DNA from: Gordonia sputi NBRC 100414
GTDB taxonomy: Bacteria; Actinomycetota; Actinomycetes; Mycobacteriales; Mycobacteriaceae
Direction: 5' to 3'
Length of the DNA: 64,000 bases
NCBI RefSeq assembly: GCF_000248055.1
Contig: NZ_BAFC01000006.1
Span: 1 to 64,000, forward strand
In this document: positions 17,811 to 25,895 of the stretch, in pieces
How the letters are laid out: each line of letters opens with the position of its first letter
How positions within the stretch are numbered: position 1 is the stretch's first letter
Made by a program: the position numbers and the translations under genes
Notes under the pieces: model-generated
What the model was told of the DNA's origin: nothing
Database searches by the model: none
The model's input: only the letters and a program-made list of their open reading frames with translations

Positions 17811-19340
17811 ATGTCTCGAAGCACGAGCGCTCGCCCACCATCGACAGCGGAGACGGGGAGCCTGCTCAGATCAGGTCGACGAGCCCTCGTCGGCGTGATT
17901 CTCGCCGTGATGGCGTCGATCGCCCTGATCGTGGCAGCGCCGACGCAGGCCTTCGCCGCGCCCGCACCGGACTGCTCGACGCTCCCCTCGCGGGTCCAGG
18001 CACTCCAGTCGCAGGCGAACACACTCAAGGGCCAGATCGACGCGCACAACTCCCGCGGCGGAAGCGTCGACACGACGAACGCCGGAGCCGTCGGCGCCTA
18101 CAACGCCGAGGCCCAGCAACTCACCGGCCAGCGCGATGCCCTACAGGCACAGGCCAACGGGCTGCAGTCGGAGCTTTCAGCCTGCGGTTCGAAGGAGACC
18201 GCACCGGCGATCCCGAATACCGACGGCAGCGCACCTGCGCCTCCCGCGCCGGCGAAGCCAGCAAAGCCAGAGGCGCCAGCTAAGCCCGCGCCCGCGAAGC
18301 CGGCGCCCCCGAAGTCGGACGCCACGCCCGCGCCTGCGCCCGCGAAGCCGGCGGCCCCGAAGTCGGACGCCAAGCCTGCACCGCAGAACTCCGCACCCGC
18401 GCAGCCCGCGGCACCCAAACCCGCCGCACCCGCGCAGCCCGCATCACCCAAACCCTCGCAACCCGCCGCGCCGGCGCCTGAGCAGTCCGCGCAACCGAAG
18501 CCGACCGGCGTCGAGCAGCGCAACGCTCCGATGCAGAGCAAGATCAACGATCCGGAGTATCGCGCGAAGTACTACCAGCAGCAGGGATCGAACGGCGTCA
18601 TCAAGCGGAAGCCGGGAAGCGGCGTCGACGCCAATGGCGAGCTGGTTCCGGCCATCCGCGAGAATCCGAAGCAGCCCGGGAGCTTCGTCGAATCCCAGTC
18701 GTCGCCGACGGTCCGTGCCACATACGACGGTCCCGCTCAGCAGCGCGCGCCGACCAGTGCCGAATCGTCGCAGATGCGCGAGAACGTCGTGGCCCGCAAT
18801 CAAGCTGTCCGCGACGTGCAGCGACTCAAGGCCGAAAGTGCGGCCCAGCAGACGACGGGTGGCAAGGTCGATCCACGGACCGAGTCCGAGCTGAAGGACG
18901 CCTATGTTCGGCAAACCGCACAGGGCGAGGGGCTCGGCGAGGCGGCCGGCCGACAGGCCATCGCACGTGACTATCCGGCGTCGAAGTACGACGTCCGTGA
19001 GCTGACGAGCCCCCGTGGCCGATCCGGTCCGGGTGACCCGGACCAGGTATTCGTGGTGCGAGCCAAAACCGGAGGCTCCGAGCGAATGGTGGTTCAGGAG
19101 GTCAAGGGGCCGTCGGCCAAGTCGGGGTCTCGGATCGGCCTCGACGGCCAGCGGTACGAACAGGGAACCCGTGGCTACCTGGATTCACTCATCGACGAGA
19201 TGGCCCGAAACGGCGACCCACGCGCATTGAGCATGCGGAGCGCGCTCAACCGCGGTGCACTCAGCTACCGTCTCGTGAAGGCGCGCGTGTCGGGTGACGA
19301 GTGGGCAGGCTATAGCGTTCGTAACTTCGACATCGGATAG
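17811..19340 (+). CDS. Secreted multidomain toxin-like protein with candidate nuclease C-terminal domain
   Basis: The protein has 509 residues. It has a Sec signal peptide (VGVILAVMASIALIVAAPTQ, cleavage near AFA-AP). A coiled-coil-like segment follows (PSRVQALQSQANTLKGQIDA, about 60-125), then a long Pro/Ala/Lys linker to about residue 230. A C-terminal region of about 280 residues ends the protein. Its last ~120 residues hold GDPDQVFVVRA and VVQEVKGPSA, an Asp...Glu-x-Lys spacing seen in PD-(D/E)XK nuclease folds. This is an inference from pattern only. The architecture matches polymorphic toxins. The downstream gene, 10 nt away, resembles Imm49 immunity proteins. The repeats R1 and R2 bracket the pair. 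Confidence 0.65.
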   Translation: MSRSTSARPPSTAETGSLLRSGRRALVGVILAVMASIALIVAAPTQAFAAPAPDCSTLPSRVQALQSQANTLKGQIDAHNSRGGSVDTTNAGAVGAYNAEAQQLTGQRDALQAQANGLQSELSACGSKETAPAIPNTDGSAPAPPAPAKPAKPEAPAKPAPAKPAPPKSDATPAPAPAKPAAPKSDAKPAPQNSAPAQPAAPKPAAPAQPASPKPSQPAAPAPEQSAQPKPTGVEQRNAPMQSKINDPEYRAKYYQQQGSNGVIKRKPGSGVDANGELVPAIRENPKQPGSFVESQSSPTVRATYDGPAQQRAPTSAESSQMRENVVARNQAVRDVQRLKAESAAQQTTGGKVDPRTESELKDAYVRQTAQGEGLGEAAGRQAIARDYPASKYDVRELTSPRGRSGPGDPDQVFVVRAKTGGSERMVVQEVKGPSAKSGSRIGLDGQRYEQGTRGYLDSLIDEMARNGDPRALSMRSALNRGALSYRLVKARVSGDEWAGYSVRNFDIG

Positions 19341-19349
19341 GACCACACG

Positions 19350-20219
19350 ATGCACTCTGTAACCAGGCACGAACTTGGCCGATCGATCGACGAATTGCGC
19401 GAACTGGCAACCGAATCCGACGACGCGCTGGTGTCGCACTTCGAGGACATCAGCCTGTACCCGGAGTCGACGATGCCGACCGCGGCACTCGCGGCCACCA
19501 GCGCCGCAGCACTCCACTTCGGATCGGACCCGTCCGGATCACGCGCCGAGACCCGCGTCGCGGCCCGTCGGGCCGAGCAGATCTACCTCGGGATGTACCA
19601 ACTCGCAGCGCTCCCGCCTGGCCAACCATTCGTCCTCGAGATGGACTCTGCGGGTCTAGCCAGTCACGGCACCGGGCACAATCCCCGCGCGGTGAACGCA
19701 CAGACCTGGCTCGACGCGTACTGGTGGGCACGCGCCACACGCAACGGGACGGCACGCGAGACGCTCGACGCCGTCGACCCCGCACTGTTGACGCAGGGCA
19801 GCCGCAACGACCGTGCGCTGCTCGGACTCGTCGAGGCGCTGCAGGCACGCGACCGCAAAGACCCCGAGTGGGCTGAGACACTGAAATCTGCTGTTTCCCA
19901 AGTCAACTCGCCAACAGTCTCGACGAAGGAGGAGGCTCGGCTGCTGCAGCTGGACCTGTTCGGCGTGCTGGGCACCATCGGCAATGAACCCGACGACCAG
20001 GCCAACTTCACCGAGCAGCTGACCGACGCCCTGACCGACCACCGGACGTACTGGAGTGCGAACGAAGCACGCAGCGACACTCCCCGTGGCTTCTTCTCGC
20101 TTCCACTGTTCGGCCTGTGCGCGATGGCATTCGACGAGGGCATGACGATCGACGTCGAATCCGACTATCTCCCCGTCGAACTCATTCAGAACCCGCCCTG
20201 GATGTTCGAGCTGGACTAG
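19350..20219 (+). CDS. Probable immunity protein (Imm49-like)
   Basis: This is an all-alpha, acidic cytosolic protein of 289 residues without signal peptide or membrane segment. It has features of the Imm49 family: an Ala-rich helix with AATSAAALHFGSD, PPGQPFVLEM, a central W-rich helix (TWLDAYWWARAT), and a C-terminal MTIDVESDYLPVELIQ, close to the family ending ESxYLPxxL. It starts 10 nt after the toxin-like gene, as immunity genes usually do. By analogy it should bind and neutralise the neighbouring C-terminal domain. Family assignment is from memory of the pattern. Confidence 0.6.
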   Translation: MHSVTRHELGRSIDELRELATESDDALVSHFEDISLYPESTMPTAALAATSAAALHFGSDPSGSRAETRVAARRAEQIYLGMYQLAALPPGQPFVLEMDSAGLASHGTGHNPRAVNAQTWLDAYWWARATRNGTARETLDAVDPALLTQGSRNDRALLGLVEALQARDRKDPEWAETLKSAVSQVNSPTVSTKEEARLLQLDLFGVLGTIGNEPDDQANFTEQLTDALTDHRTYWSANEARSDTPRGFFSLPLFGLCAMAFDEGMTIDVESDYLPVELIQNPPWMFELD

Positions 20220-20257
20220 AGCGCTCCGAAGCATCGCCTTCCGCGCCAACCCGCCAG

Positions 20258-20327
20258 CTGAATATGTGTCGTATTGGAGGATGTGGGTGCTGCAGCACCC
20301 ACATCCTTCGATTAGACACACATTCAG
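20258..20327 (+). repeat. 70-bp palindromic repeat, copy R2
   Basis: The core AGGATGTGGGTGCTGCA reads into a perfect inverted half around a CTGCAG centre, with ends CTGAAT/ATTCAG. The GTGTCGTAT arm is on the left, the same orientation as R1. It lies between the convergent immunity and SDR genes and could also act as a terminator there. Confidence 0.93.
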
Positions 20328-20347
20328 GGCGCACCCGGAGCCCGATC

Positions 20348-21178
20348 TCACGTGATCGCAGCGATGGTCCTATCCGACATCCGTGGTGACACGAGGTCGA
20401 TCGCAGGCAGCAGGTAGCGCACGACGGCCGGCGACACCTCTTCGGGTCGGTGGGTGATCGCGCGGACGATCCAGCTCGCCGCCTCGTCGACCTCCAGCGC
20501 GCCGACGTCGTCGTATTCGGCTGTGGGAGCGATCATCTCGGTACGCACCAGCGGGAAGTAGACGTTGGTCGCTGTAACACCTTCTGGCCGTTCGGCATTC
20601 AGGCTGCGACCGAAGATGGCGAGTGCGCTTTTCGACCCCGCGTAGGCCGAGAACCGCGGAAACGTATTGGCGTGCAGCGCCCAGGTGCACACATTGACGA
20701 ACTGCCCCTCACCGCGTTCGACCATGCCTGGCAACAGTCCGAGTGAGAGCTGCACGGCGGCAAGGTAGTTGAGTCGTGCGGTGCGCTGGTAGTCGTGGAA
20801 TCGTTCGGTCGAGTCGACGATGGTGCGTCGAATCGAGTGGCCTGCATTGTTGACCAGAACGTCCACGGATTCGTCGGCGAGGTCGGCGATGAGTTGGTCG
20901 GTCGACGCCTCGTCGGAGAGATCGCACACCCGGTACTCGCAGCCGGTCTCGGCCGCCAGCTCGCGCAGCTTCTCCTCGCCGCGCGCCACACCGATCACAC
21001 GTGCTCCGCGCGCGGCGAGCTGGCGCGCCGACTCCCGACCGATCCCCGCCGACGCCCCGGTGATCACGACGGTGAGACCTGCGACGTCGCGGCCGCGTCC
21101 CGCCAGCGCGGCGTCGACGAATCCCGGGACGAAGCTACGGCGTTGAACCAGAGCCTGAACCCTGCGCTGAATGGACAT
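20348..21178 (-). CDS. Short-chain dehydrogenase/reductase
   Basis: This is a 276-residue SDR with the Rossmann dinucleotide motif TGASAGIGRESARQLAARGA, the NNAG structural motif (VLVNNAGHS) and the catalytic YxxxK in SAYAGSKSAL. Residues beyond 190 (FPLVRTEMIAPTAEY, RPEEVSPAVVRYLLPA) resemble acyl-chain or sterol-type SDRs common in mycobacteria. The substrate is unknown. The ATG at 21178 follows AGGGGGAA. It is separated from the MarR gene by about 70 nt on the same strand and may be co-transcribed with it. Confidence 0.85.
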   Translation of the reverse strand: MSIQRRVQALVQRRSFVPGFVDAALAGRGRDVAGLTVVITGASAGIGRESARQLAARGARVIGVARGEEKLRELAAETGCEYRVCDLSDEASTDQLIADLADESVDVLVNNAGHSIRRTIVDSTERFHDYQRTARLNYLAAVQLSLGLLPGMVERGEGQFVNVCTWALHANTFPRFSAYAGSKSALAIFGRSLNAERPEGVTATNVYFPLVRTEMIAPTAEYDDVGALEVDEAASWIVRAITHRPEEVSPAVVRYLLPAIDLVSPRMSDRTIAAIT

Positions 21179-21248
21179 CGATTCCCCCTATCAGGCGGCA
21201 CATCTGCGTGCGCGACGTACACATCGTCCTCGTGCCTACCCCTGAAAC

Positions 21249-21734
21249 CTAGCCTTCGCGCTCGAGAACATCGGCGACGTCGGGTGCGATCTCGCGAAGG
21301 ATGCAGCGCGCAGACCTCCCGAGTGCGGCGAGGTCGTCGGGGCTGAGCGGGTCGACGACCGTCCGACGCACCTCGGCCGCATGGCCGGGGGCGCACTCGG
21401 TCAGCTTGCGCACGCCGTCATCGGTGATCTGCGCCAGCGTGTGCCTCCCGCCGCCGGGGTTGGCAATGCGTGCCACCCAGCCCGAACGTTCGAGTCTCGT
21501 CATCGCATGCGACAGCCGCGACAGTGAACTCTGCGTCAGTAGAGCGAGGTCGGACAGCGGGCGGGTGCGGTCGGGCGACGACTCCAAACGGACCAGTACG
21601 TGGTACTCGAACATGTTCAGTCCGGCGTCGCGTTTGAGTTGCGAGTCGAGCACGGCAGGCAGCGTCGTCAGGAGTGCCATCACCGATTTCCACTCCCTGA
21701 GCTGCGCGTCGTCGAGCCATGGTGCATCAGACAT
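21249..21734 (-). CDS. MarR family transcriptional regulator
   Basis: This MarR-type dimeric repressor has about 161 residues. It has an N-terminal dimerisation helix (WKSVMALLTTLPAVLDSQLK), NMFEYHVLVRLESSPDRTRP, a recognition helix (LTQSSLSRLSHAMTRLERSG) and a wing (WVARIANPGGGRHTLAQITD). The ATG at 21734 (MSDAPWLDD) fits the family; longer starts are less likely. Two TTGAACATTCAA operators lie between it and the divergent DoxX-like gene, pointing to autoregulation and control of that gene. Confidence 0.88.
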   Translation of the reverse strand: MSDAPWLDDAQLREWKSVMALLTTLPAVLDSQLKRDAGLNMFEYHVLVRLESSPDRTRPLSDLALLTQSSLSRLSHAMTRLERSGWVARIANPGGGRHTLAQITDDGVRKLTECAPGHAAEVRRTVVDPLSPDDLAALGRSARCILREIAPDVADVLEREG

Positions 21735-21752
21735 GGCGCCCAGCATACGCCG

Positions 21753-21768
21753 ACTTGAACATTCAAGT
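21753..21768. promoter_or_regulatory. MarR operator 1
   Basis: ACTTGAACATTCAAGT has 7-bp perfect arms around CA, just upstream of the MarR start. It shares the core TTGAACATTCAA with the second site. Confidence 0.75.
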
Positions 21769-21785
21769 AAGCCCGCGTAGCTTTG

Positions 21786-21799
21786 GTTGAACATTCAAC
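21786..21799. promoter_or_regulatory. MarR operator 2
   Basis: GTTGAACATTCAAC repeats the same core, with its centre 32 bp from operator 1, about three helical turns. Both dimers would thus sit on the same DNA face. It lies about 40 bp before the DoxX-like gene. Confidence 0.75.
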
Positions 21800-21838
21800 A
21801 ACCCGTCTGCCACCGCAGCGGTTTACTCAGGAGCTGTC

Positions 21839-22186
21839 ATGTTCATCGCCACCGTCGTCATCGCCATCGTGTTCGCACTGATGCTCGTCTTCTCGGGAGT
21901 GGGCAAACTGCGCCACGACCCCAAGCAGATGGGCGTGATGACCGAGGTCGGATTCCCCGAGGACAAGGTGGGCCTCCTCGCACTCGCCGAGTTCGCGGGA
22001 GCAATCGGCCTCATCGTCGGCCTGTTCTGGTGGCCGATCGGCGTCGCAGCAGCGATCGGAACCTTCCTCTACTTCCTCGGCGCAGCGATCTTCCACCTAC
22101 GCGCAGGCGACAAGAACATCGCGCCCGTCGTCGTGCTGATGCTCGTCTCGATCGCCTACATCGTCCTGCGTCTGCTGAGCATCTGA
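21839..22186 (+). CDS. DoxX-like small membrane protein
   Basis: This is a four-helix membrane protein of 115 residues: FIATVVIAIVFALMLVFSGV, then GKLRHDPKQMGVMTEVGFPE, LALAEFAGAIGLIVGLFWWP, and a last helix VVVLMLVSIAYIVLRLLSI. The GKL...MTxVGF and LAxxEFAGAIGL elements are DoxX-like. A GGAG precedes the ATG. It is divergently paired with the MarR gene and two operators lie between them, so it is the probable target of that repressor, perhaps in a response to electrophiles or quinones as for similar pairs. Confidence 0.82.
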   Translation: MFIATVVIAIVFALMLVFSGVGKLRHDPKQMGVMTEVGFPEDKVGLLALAEFAGAIGLIVGLFWWPIGVAAAIGTFLYFLGAAIFHLRAGDKNIAPVVVLMLVSIAYIVLRLLSI

Positions 22187-22228
22187 CAGCTATATCTGAA
22201 AGCGAGCGCTGACCACAGCGAAGGCGCC

Positions 22229-23067
22229 TCAGCCGCCCGCGAAGAACAAGCTGAGCGCCCGCGCGGGTTCCAGCGCGCTCGATACGTTGGCGACGCAGAG
22301 CACCAGCACCGCCGCGGCCACCGTCAACGTGGCTGCGCGGTTGCGGTTGCCGAACGCGTCGAATAGCTCAGTGCGCCAACGCCATTCAAGCCAGGACGAT
22401 GGCCGCGCCACAGTCGAACCGCAAGTACGCCGAGCAGCGCCGCGAATACCGCGGACAGGACCGCCACCACGACGTGGTAGCGCGCGAAGTCGGCGACGAG
22501 GTGATCGGTAACCGGCGACGCACCCGGCGTGGCGATCCCGTGACGCACAGCGTCGACTGCCGCCGCCAGGGACGAATCACGTTGCGCGGGCAGCAATGAC
22601 ACCGCCGACGACAGTGGTGCAATCGCACCCTGGATGTTGGCCATCAGCAACGCAGCGGCACTGATCGTTCCGAGCGAAGCAGCCAGGCCGGCGACCACAT
22701 ACGCCACCGTCCGCCCGCGCCCATCAGCCCGGCGCCCCTGATACGACGTGCCCTGATACGACGCCCAGAGCCGTCGGCACGCCGAGCACAACACGAGCAG
22801 CGCCAAGGCGGAGATCACCGCTTTCGCGACGTGATAGCGCGCCCAGTACTCGACGACGGTCTCGAGGCTGTCCGGCAGAGTTGCACTCCCCGAGCTCGAA
22901 TAGTCGATGAATGCGACACGCATGGACTGCACAAGGCGCGCGTTGTCGCCGTACCCGCCGTACTGGCCGCCCGCGAGATAGGCGGGCGCGAACACGAAGG
23001 CGATGCCGAGCACCGCGAGTATCCCCGCATACGTTCCGGCCCACTTACCCGATGATGTTGACGTCAC
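22229..23067 (-). pseudogene. Multi-pass membrane protein, apparently frameshifted
   Basis: Translation from GTG 23067 gives four membrane helices (AGILAVLGIAFVFAPAYLAG, AVISALALLVLCSACRRLW, VVAGLAASLGTISAAALLM, VVVAVLSAVFAALLGVLAV). It then runs out of frame into low-quality sequence ending at 22324. A different frame begins exactly where quality drops (LEWRWRTELFDAFG, about 22400) and supplies a fifth helix (LTVAAAVLVLCVANVSSAL) to a stop at 22229. The total span is one base short of a multiple of three, so one base appears lost near 22390-22400. The family is not recognised. Copy R3 lies 87 nt upstream of its start. Confidence 0.65.
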
Positions 23068-23153
23068 CCGATCGACAGTAGCGCCGCGTACGCGGCCATG
23101 GCCTTGCCGGACGAGATGAGCGGATCGCGAGACCTCAACGTGCGCGCCACGCC

Positions 23154-23223
23154 CTGAATGTGTGTGCAATCGAAGGATGTGGGTGCTGCAGCACCCACAT
23201 CCTTCGATACGACACATATTCAG
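23154..23223 (-). repeat. 70-bp palindromic repeat, copy R3 (inverted)
   Basis: It has the same CTGAAT/ATTCAG ends and CTGCAG centre as R2. The GTGTCGTAT arm is on the right side, so it is inverted relative to R1 and R2. It lies between the MFS gene and the membrane protein gene, both on the minus strand. Confidence 0.93.
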
Positions 23224-23240
23224 GTGGCAGGTTGGCCCCG

Positions 23241-24725
23241 TCAGCCCGACGTCGACGAACGCACCCGCGTCGCGGGGTCCTGACACGCGGCGTTCACCGT
23301 GGGCGTCACCTGTGGTCGGAAGCCGGTACCCGAGCGGATCGTGAAGGCCGCGACCAGTCCGCCGAGGGCGCAGAAGACCGCGGAGATGAGCATCGCCGTC
23401 GTGAAGCCGGGACCGAGCGGCTGGCCCGGTCCCGCGCTGATTCCCGCAACAGCAGGAAGAACCGCGACGGCGAGCAGTCCCGCAATCCTCGACACGGCGT
23501 TGTTGACGCCCGACGCCGCGCCGGCGTGCGCGTCGTCGACCGCAGCGAGCGCCGCGGCGGTCAGGGGCGCGACCGTGATGGTCATACCCACGCCGAACAG
23601 GATCACCGCGGGGAACACCGCACCGAGATAGCTTGCCCCCGGGACGATCCGCGCCATCAACGCCAGCCCGATGCCCGCGATGACCGGACCCACGGTCATC
23701 GGAATGCGAGGACCAGTCTTCTGCGCAACCCGCCCCGACAGGGATGACCCGAAGAGCATCACGACGGTGTTCGGCACCATCGCAGCGCCGGCTTCCAATG
23801 CCGAGTACCCCAGGCTTTGTTGCAGTTGCAGCGCAACAAGAAACAGCGCTCCGCCGAGCGCGGCATAGACGAGCAGCGTCGTCGCATTTGCTCCGGTGAA
23901 CTGGGCCGAGCGGAACATCGACAACTCGAGAAGCGGTGCAGGCGTGCGTAGTTCGATCAGCACGAACACCACCAGAAGCACAACTCCTGCGATTCCTATG
24001 GCGATGATCCACGGCGTCCACCCGCGCGACGGCCCCTCGATCAGCGCAACGATCACGCCCGCAAGTCCCAGCATGATGGTGACGGCACCGGGTATGTCGG
24101 GACGCCCAGCCACGCCCGGCTCTTTCGATTCGTCTATGTGCCGCAACGTGATTGCCACCGCAACGAGCGCGATCGGGACGCTGAGGAAGAAGACCCACCG
24201 CCACGACGCGGCGTCGACAAGCCATCCGCCGACGAACGGCCCGAGTGCACTCGTCGCCCCGGACATCCCCGCCCACAGCCCGACTGCCTGTCCTCGCTCC
24301 TCTTCACGGATACCGGCGTTGACCAGTGCAAGGCTGCCCGGCACGAGTGCTGCCGCCGCGACGCCCTGCACGAGACGCGCCACCACCAACCACTCGATGG
24401 TCGGTGCGAGACCACACGCGATCGAGGCGATAGCGAACACGATCAGTCCGCCGACGAATACGGCTCTGCGGCCGTACCGATCCCCCGCGACACCGCCGGT
24501 CAGCAGCAGCGCGCTGAGCGTGAGCATGTACCCGTCGACGACCCACTGCTGTCCGGCGAGCCCGGTATCGAGGTCACGCGCGATGGTCGGCAACGCGACG
24601 TTCACGACGGTGCCGTCGAGGAAGGCGACCCCCGAACCGAGCACAGCCGAGGCGATCAGCCATCGCCCCTTCGCCGACGATGCGCTGACTCCCGGCATGC
24701 CATCGTTCGGCGCAGACGTGTGCAT
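23241..24725 (-). CDS. MFS multidrug exporter, DHA2 (14-helix) type
   Basis: This is a 494-residue major facilitator. Helix 1 carries VAFLDGTVVNVALPTIARDL, the DHA2 hallmark. The loop motif GDRYGRRAVFVGG (motif A) and motif C-like SGATSALGPFVGGWLVDA follow, with fourteen predicted helices in all. Such proteins use the proton gradient to export drugs, dyes or antibiotics; the substrate is unknown. The start ATG 24725 is followed by a short cytosolic N-terminus. An 11-bp inverted repeat lies 44 nt upstream. The gene is read toward R3 and the frameshifted membrane gene. Confidence 0.88.
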   Translation of the reverse strand: MHTSAPNDGMPGVSASSAKGRWLIASAVLGSGVAFLDGTVVNVALPTIARDLDTGLAGQQWVVDGYMLTLSALLLTGGVAGDRYGRRAVFVGGLIVFAIASIACGLAPTIEWLVVARLVQGVAAAALVPGSLALVNAGIREEERGQAVGLWAGMSGATSALGPFVGGWLVDAASWRWVFFLSVPIALVAVAITLRHIDESKEPGVAGRPDIPGAVTIMLGLAGVIVALIEGPSRGWTPWIIAIGIAGVVLLVVFVLIELRTPAPLLELSMFRSAQFTGANATTLLVYAALGGALFLVALQLQQSLGYSALEAGAAMVPNTVVMLFGSSLSGRVAQKTGPRIPMTVGPVIAGIGLALMARIVPGASYLGAVFPAVILFGVGMTITVAPLTAAALAAVDDAHAGAASGVNNAVSRIAGLLAVAVLPAVAGISAGPGQPLGPGFTTAMLISAVFCALGGLVAAFTIRSGTGFRPQVTPTVNAACQDPATRVRSSTSG

Positions 24726-24768
24726 GTCGTTGCCCGTCTCTCACAGTCGTGGTGCAGTGGTGTCGGCG

Positions 24769-24809
24769 GCATTCGGAGCCGCTCGTTGTCCCCACGATGC
24801 TCCGAATGC
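24769..24809. promoter_or_regulatory. Inverted repeat upstream of the MFS exporter
   Basis: GCATTCGGAGC (24769-24779) and GCTCCGAATGC (24799-24809) are perfect 11-bp inverted arms 19 nt apart, with a small CGT/ACG pair inside. It could be an operator or a leader hairpin for the exporter, whose start is at 24725. Confidence 0.55.
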
Positions 24810-24865
24810 ACGCAACTCGCCAATGAACGCCAGTCAGCCAGTGTTGACCACCACAGGAGCCGACG

Positions 24866-25407
24866 ATGACCACCGCCGCTAGACGCTTACTGACCGCGTT
24901 CGTTCTCGTCGCATTGGCCCTGGTCAGCGGACCGGCCCTGGCGAATGCCGCGCCGACGGCACCCGCGCGATCAGACGGCTGACATTCTCGATCCCCGCGA
25001 TCGGCGGCGTCGAGGCCGGTCCGGCCGGCGTGCCCGGCGGATCGCTTCGTCCGGTCACTGTCGTCGCGCAACCGGCGCCGCGCACCCTGCAGTTCCCGCC
25101 ACCGCCTTCCGCCGTCACCTTCTCGGTGCCGTCGCCTGCGCAGTATCACTACCAGTGCTCGTATCGGTACCTGTCGATCTCGTGGAACAACCTGCGGACC
25201 GGCAAGCACGGCGTGGTGTCTCTGCGTCACTGGCAGCTGCCGAGTTATCCGGTGAGCGGCTACCCGTCGACGCTGAAGACGTCGGCGGTCGCTGTGACCG
25301 GGTCGGGACCCGTCGTCGCGACGGTCAGCGTGCTGCGTGAGCAGCCGAATGCCGCACCACAGGTGATCAGCGTGATCCCAGGCGTGAACGCGATTCAACT
25401 GCCCTGA
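24866..25407 (+). pseudogene. Small secreted protein, apparently frameshifted
   Basis: AGGAG and ATG 24866 begin a clean signal peptide (LLTAFVLVALALVSGPALA, then NAAPTAP), but the frame stops at 24982. The next frame carries a plausible mature domain (RLTFSIPAIGGVEAGPAG, then YHYQCSYRYLSISWNNLRTG and PQVISVIPGVNAIQLP) to 25407. The span is one base short of a multiple of three, so one base seems missing near 24960-24980. Restored, the product would have about 180 residues. The family is not recognised. Its end overlaps the SRPBCC gene by 13 nt, tail to tail. Confidence 0.6.
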
Positions 25408-25892
25408 TCGGCATGGTTGCGCCGTGCCGTGATCGCCGACGCCGCACTGCGGAGGTCTAGGCGAACGGCAGGCGGGACGACCACTGCCAGAGGGATGAAG
25501 ACCGGCGCGAGCACGATCGGCAGCGTGAGCACGGCCCGCGCCCCGACGGTCGTCGAGCCGTCGGTTGCGCGGTCGACGGTGAGCACGAGCGCGGCGTCGA
25601 CAAATCTCCACTGCCCGATCTCGACCCAACGCTGCGGTCGCGCACTTCGCACGACCTCCATCCGCGGACGAACACCCGGCACGACGGTGACGTCTGTCCA
25701 CGACGTCCCGACGTCGCCGGGGCGATCGCCCAGCGGCATCAGATCGGCGATTGCCCGGAGGCTGGCTTGCCACTGTGGACGATTCGCCGGGTCGACGAGG
25801 TAGTCGAAGACCTCGTCGGGCGGGGCGTCGAAGGCGACTGACACGTCGGCGACGGCGCGGCGAACGGTCGACGGAATACGCATGGGTGCCAC
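25395..25892 (-). CDS. SRPBCC (START-like) family protein
   Basis: This protein of about 165 residues has the polyketide-cyclase/SRPBCC pattern: ADVSVAFDAPPDEVFDYLVD, PANRPQWQASL, GTSWTDVTVVPG and a C-terminal helix with a Pro/Val-rich segment (VLAPVFIPLAVVVPPAV). The fold makes a hydrophobic ligand cavity, so lipid or polyketide binding is possible. GTG 25892 and ATG 25883 are alternative starts. It follows zwf by 3 nt and is probably in the same operon. Confidence 0.75.
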   Translation of the reverse strand: MAPMRIPSTVRRAVADVSVAFDAPPDEVFDYLVDPANRPQWQASLRAIADLMPLGDRPGDVGTSWTDVTVVPGVRPRMEVVRSARPQRWVEIGQWRFVDAALVLTVDRATDGSTTVGARAVLTLPIVLAPVFIPLAVVVPPAVRLDLRSAASAITARRNHADQGS

Positions 25893-25895
25893 CGT

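Noticed and set aside
20258-20327. R1-R3 as ordinary Rho-independent terminators only
   Set aside because: R2 fits between convergent genes, but R1 lies upstream of two divergent genes, so termination cannot be the common role.
17617-23223. CRISPR array from the repeated 70-bp units
   Set aside because: Only three copies, kilobases apart, palindromic, with genes between them; no cas genes in the window.
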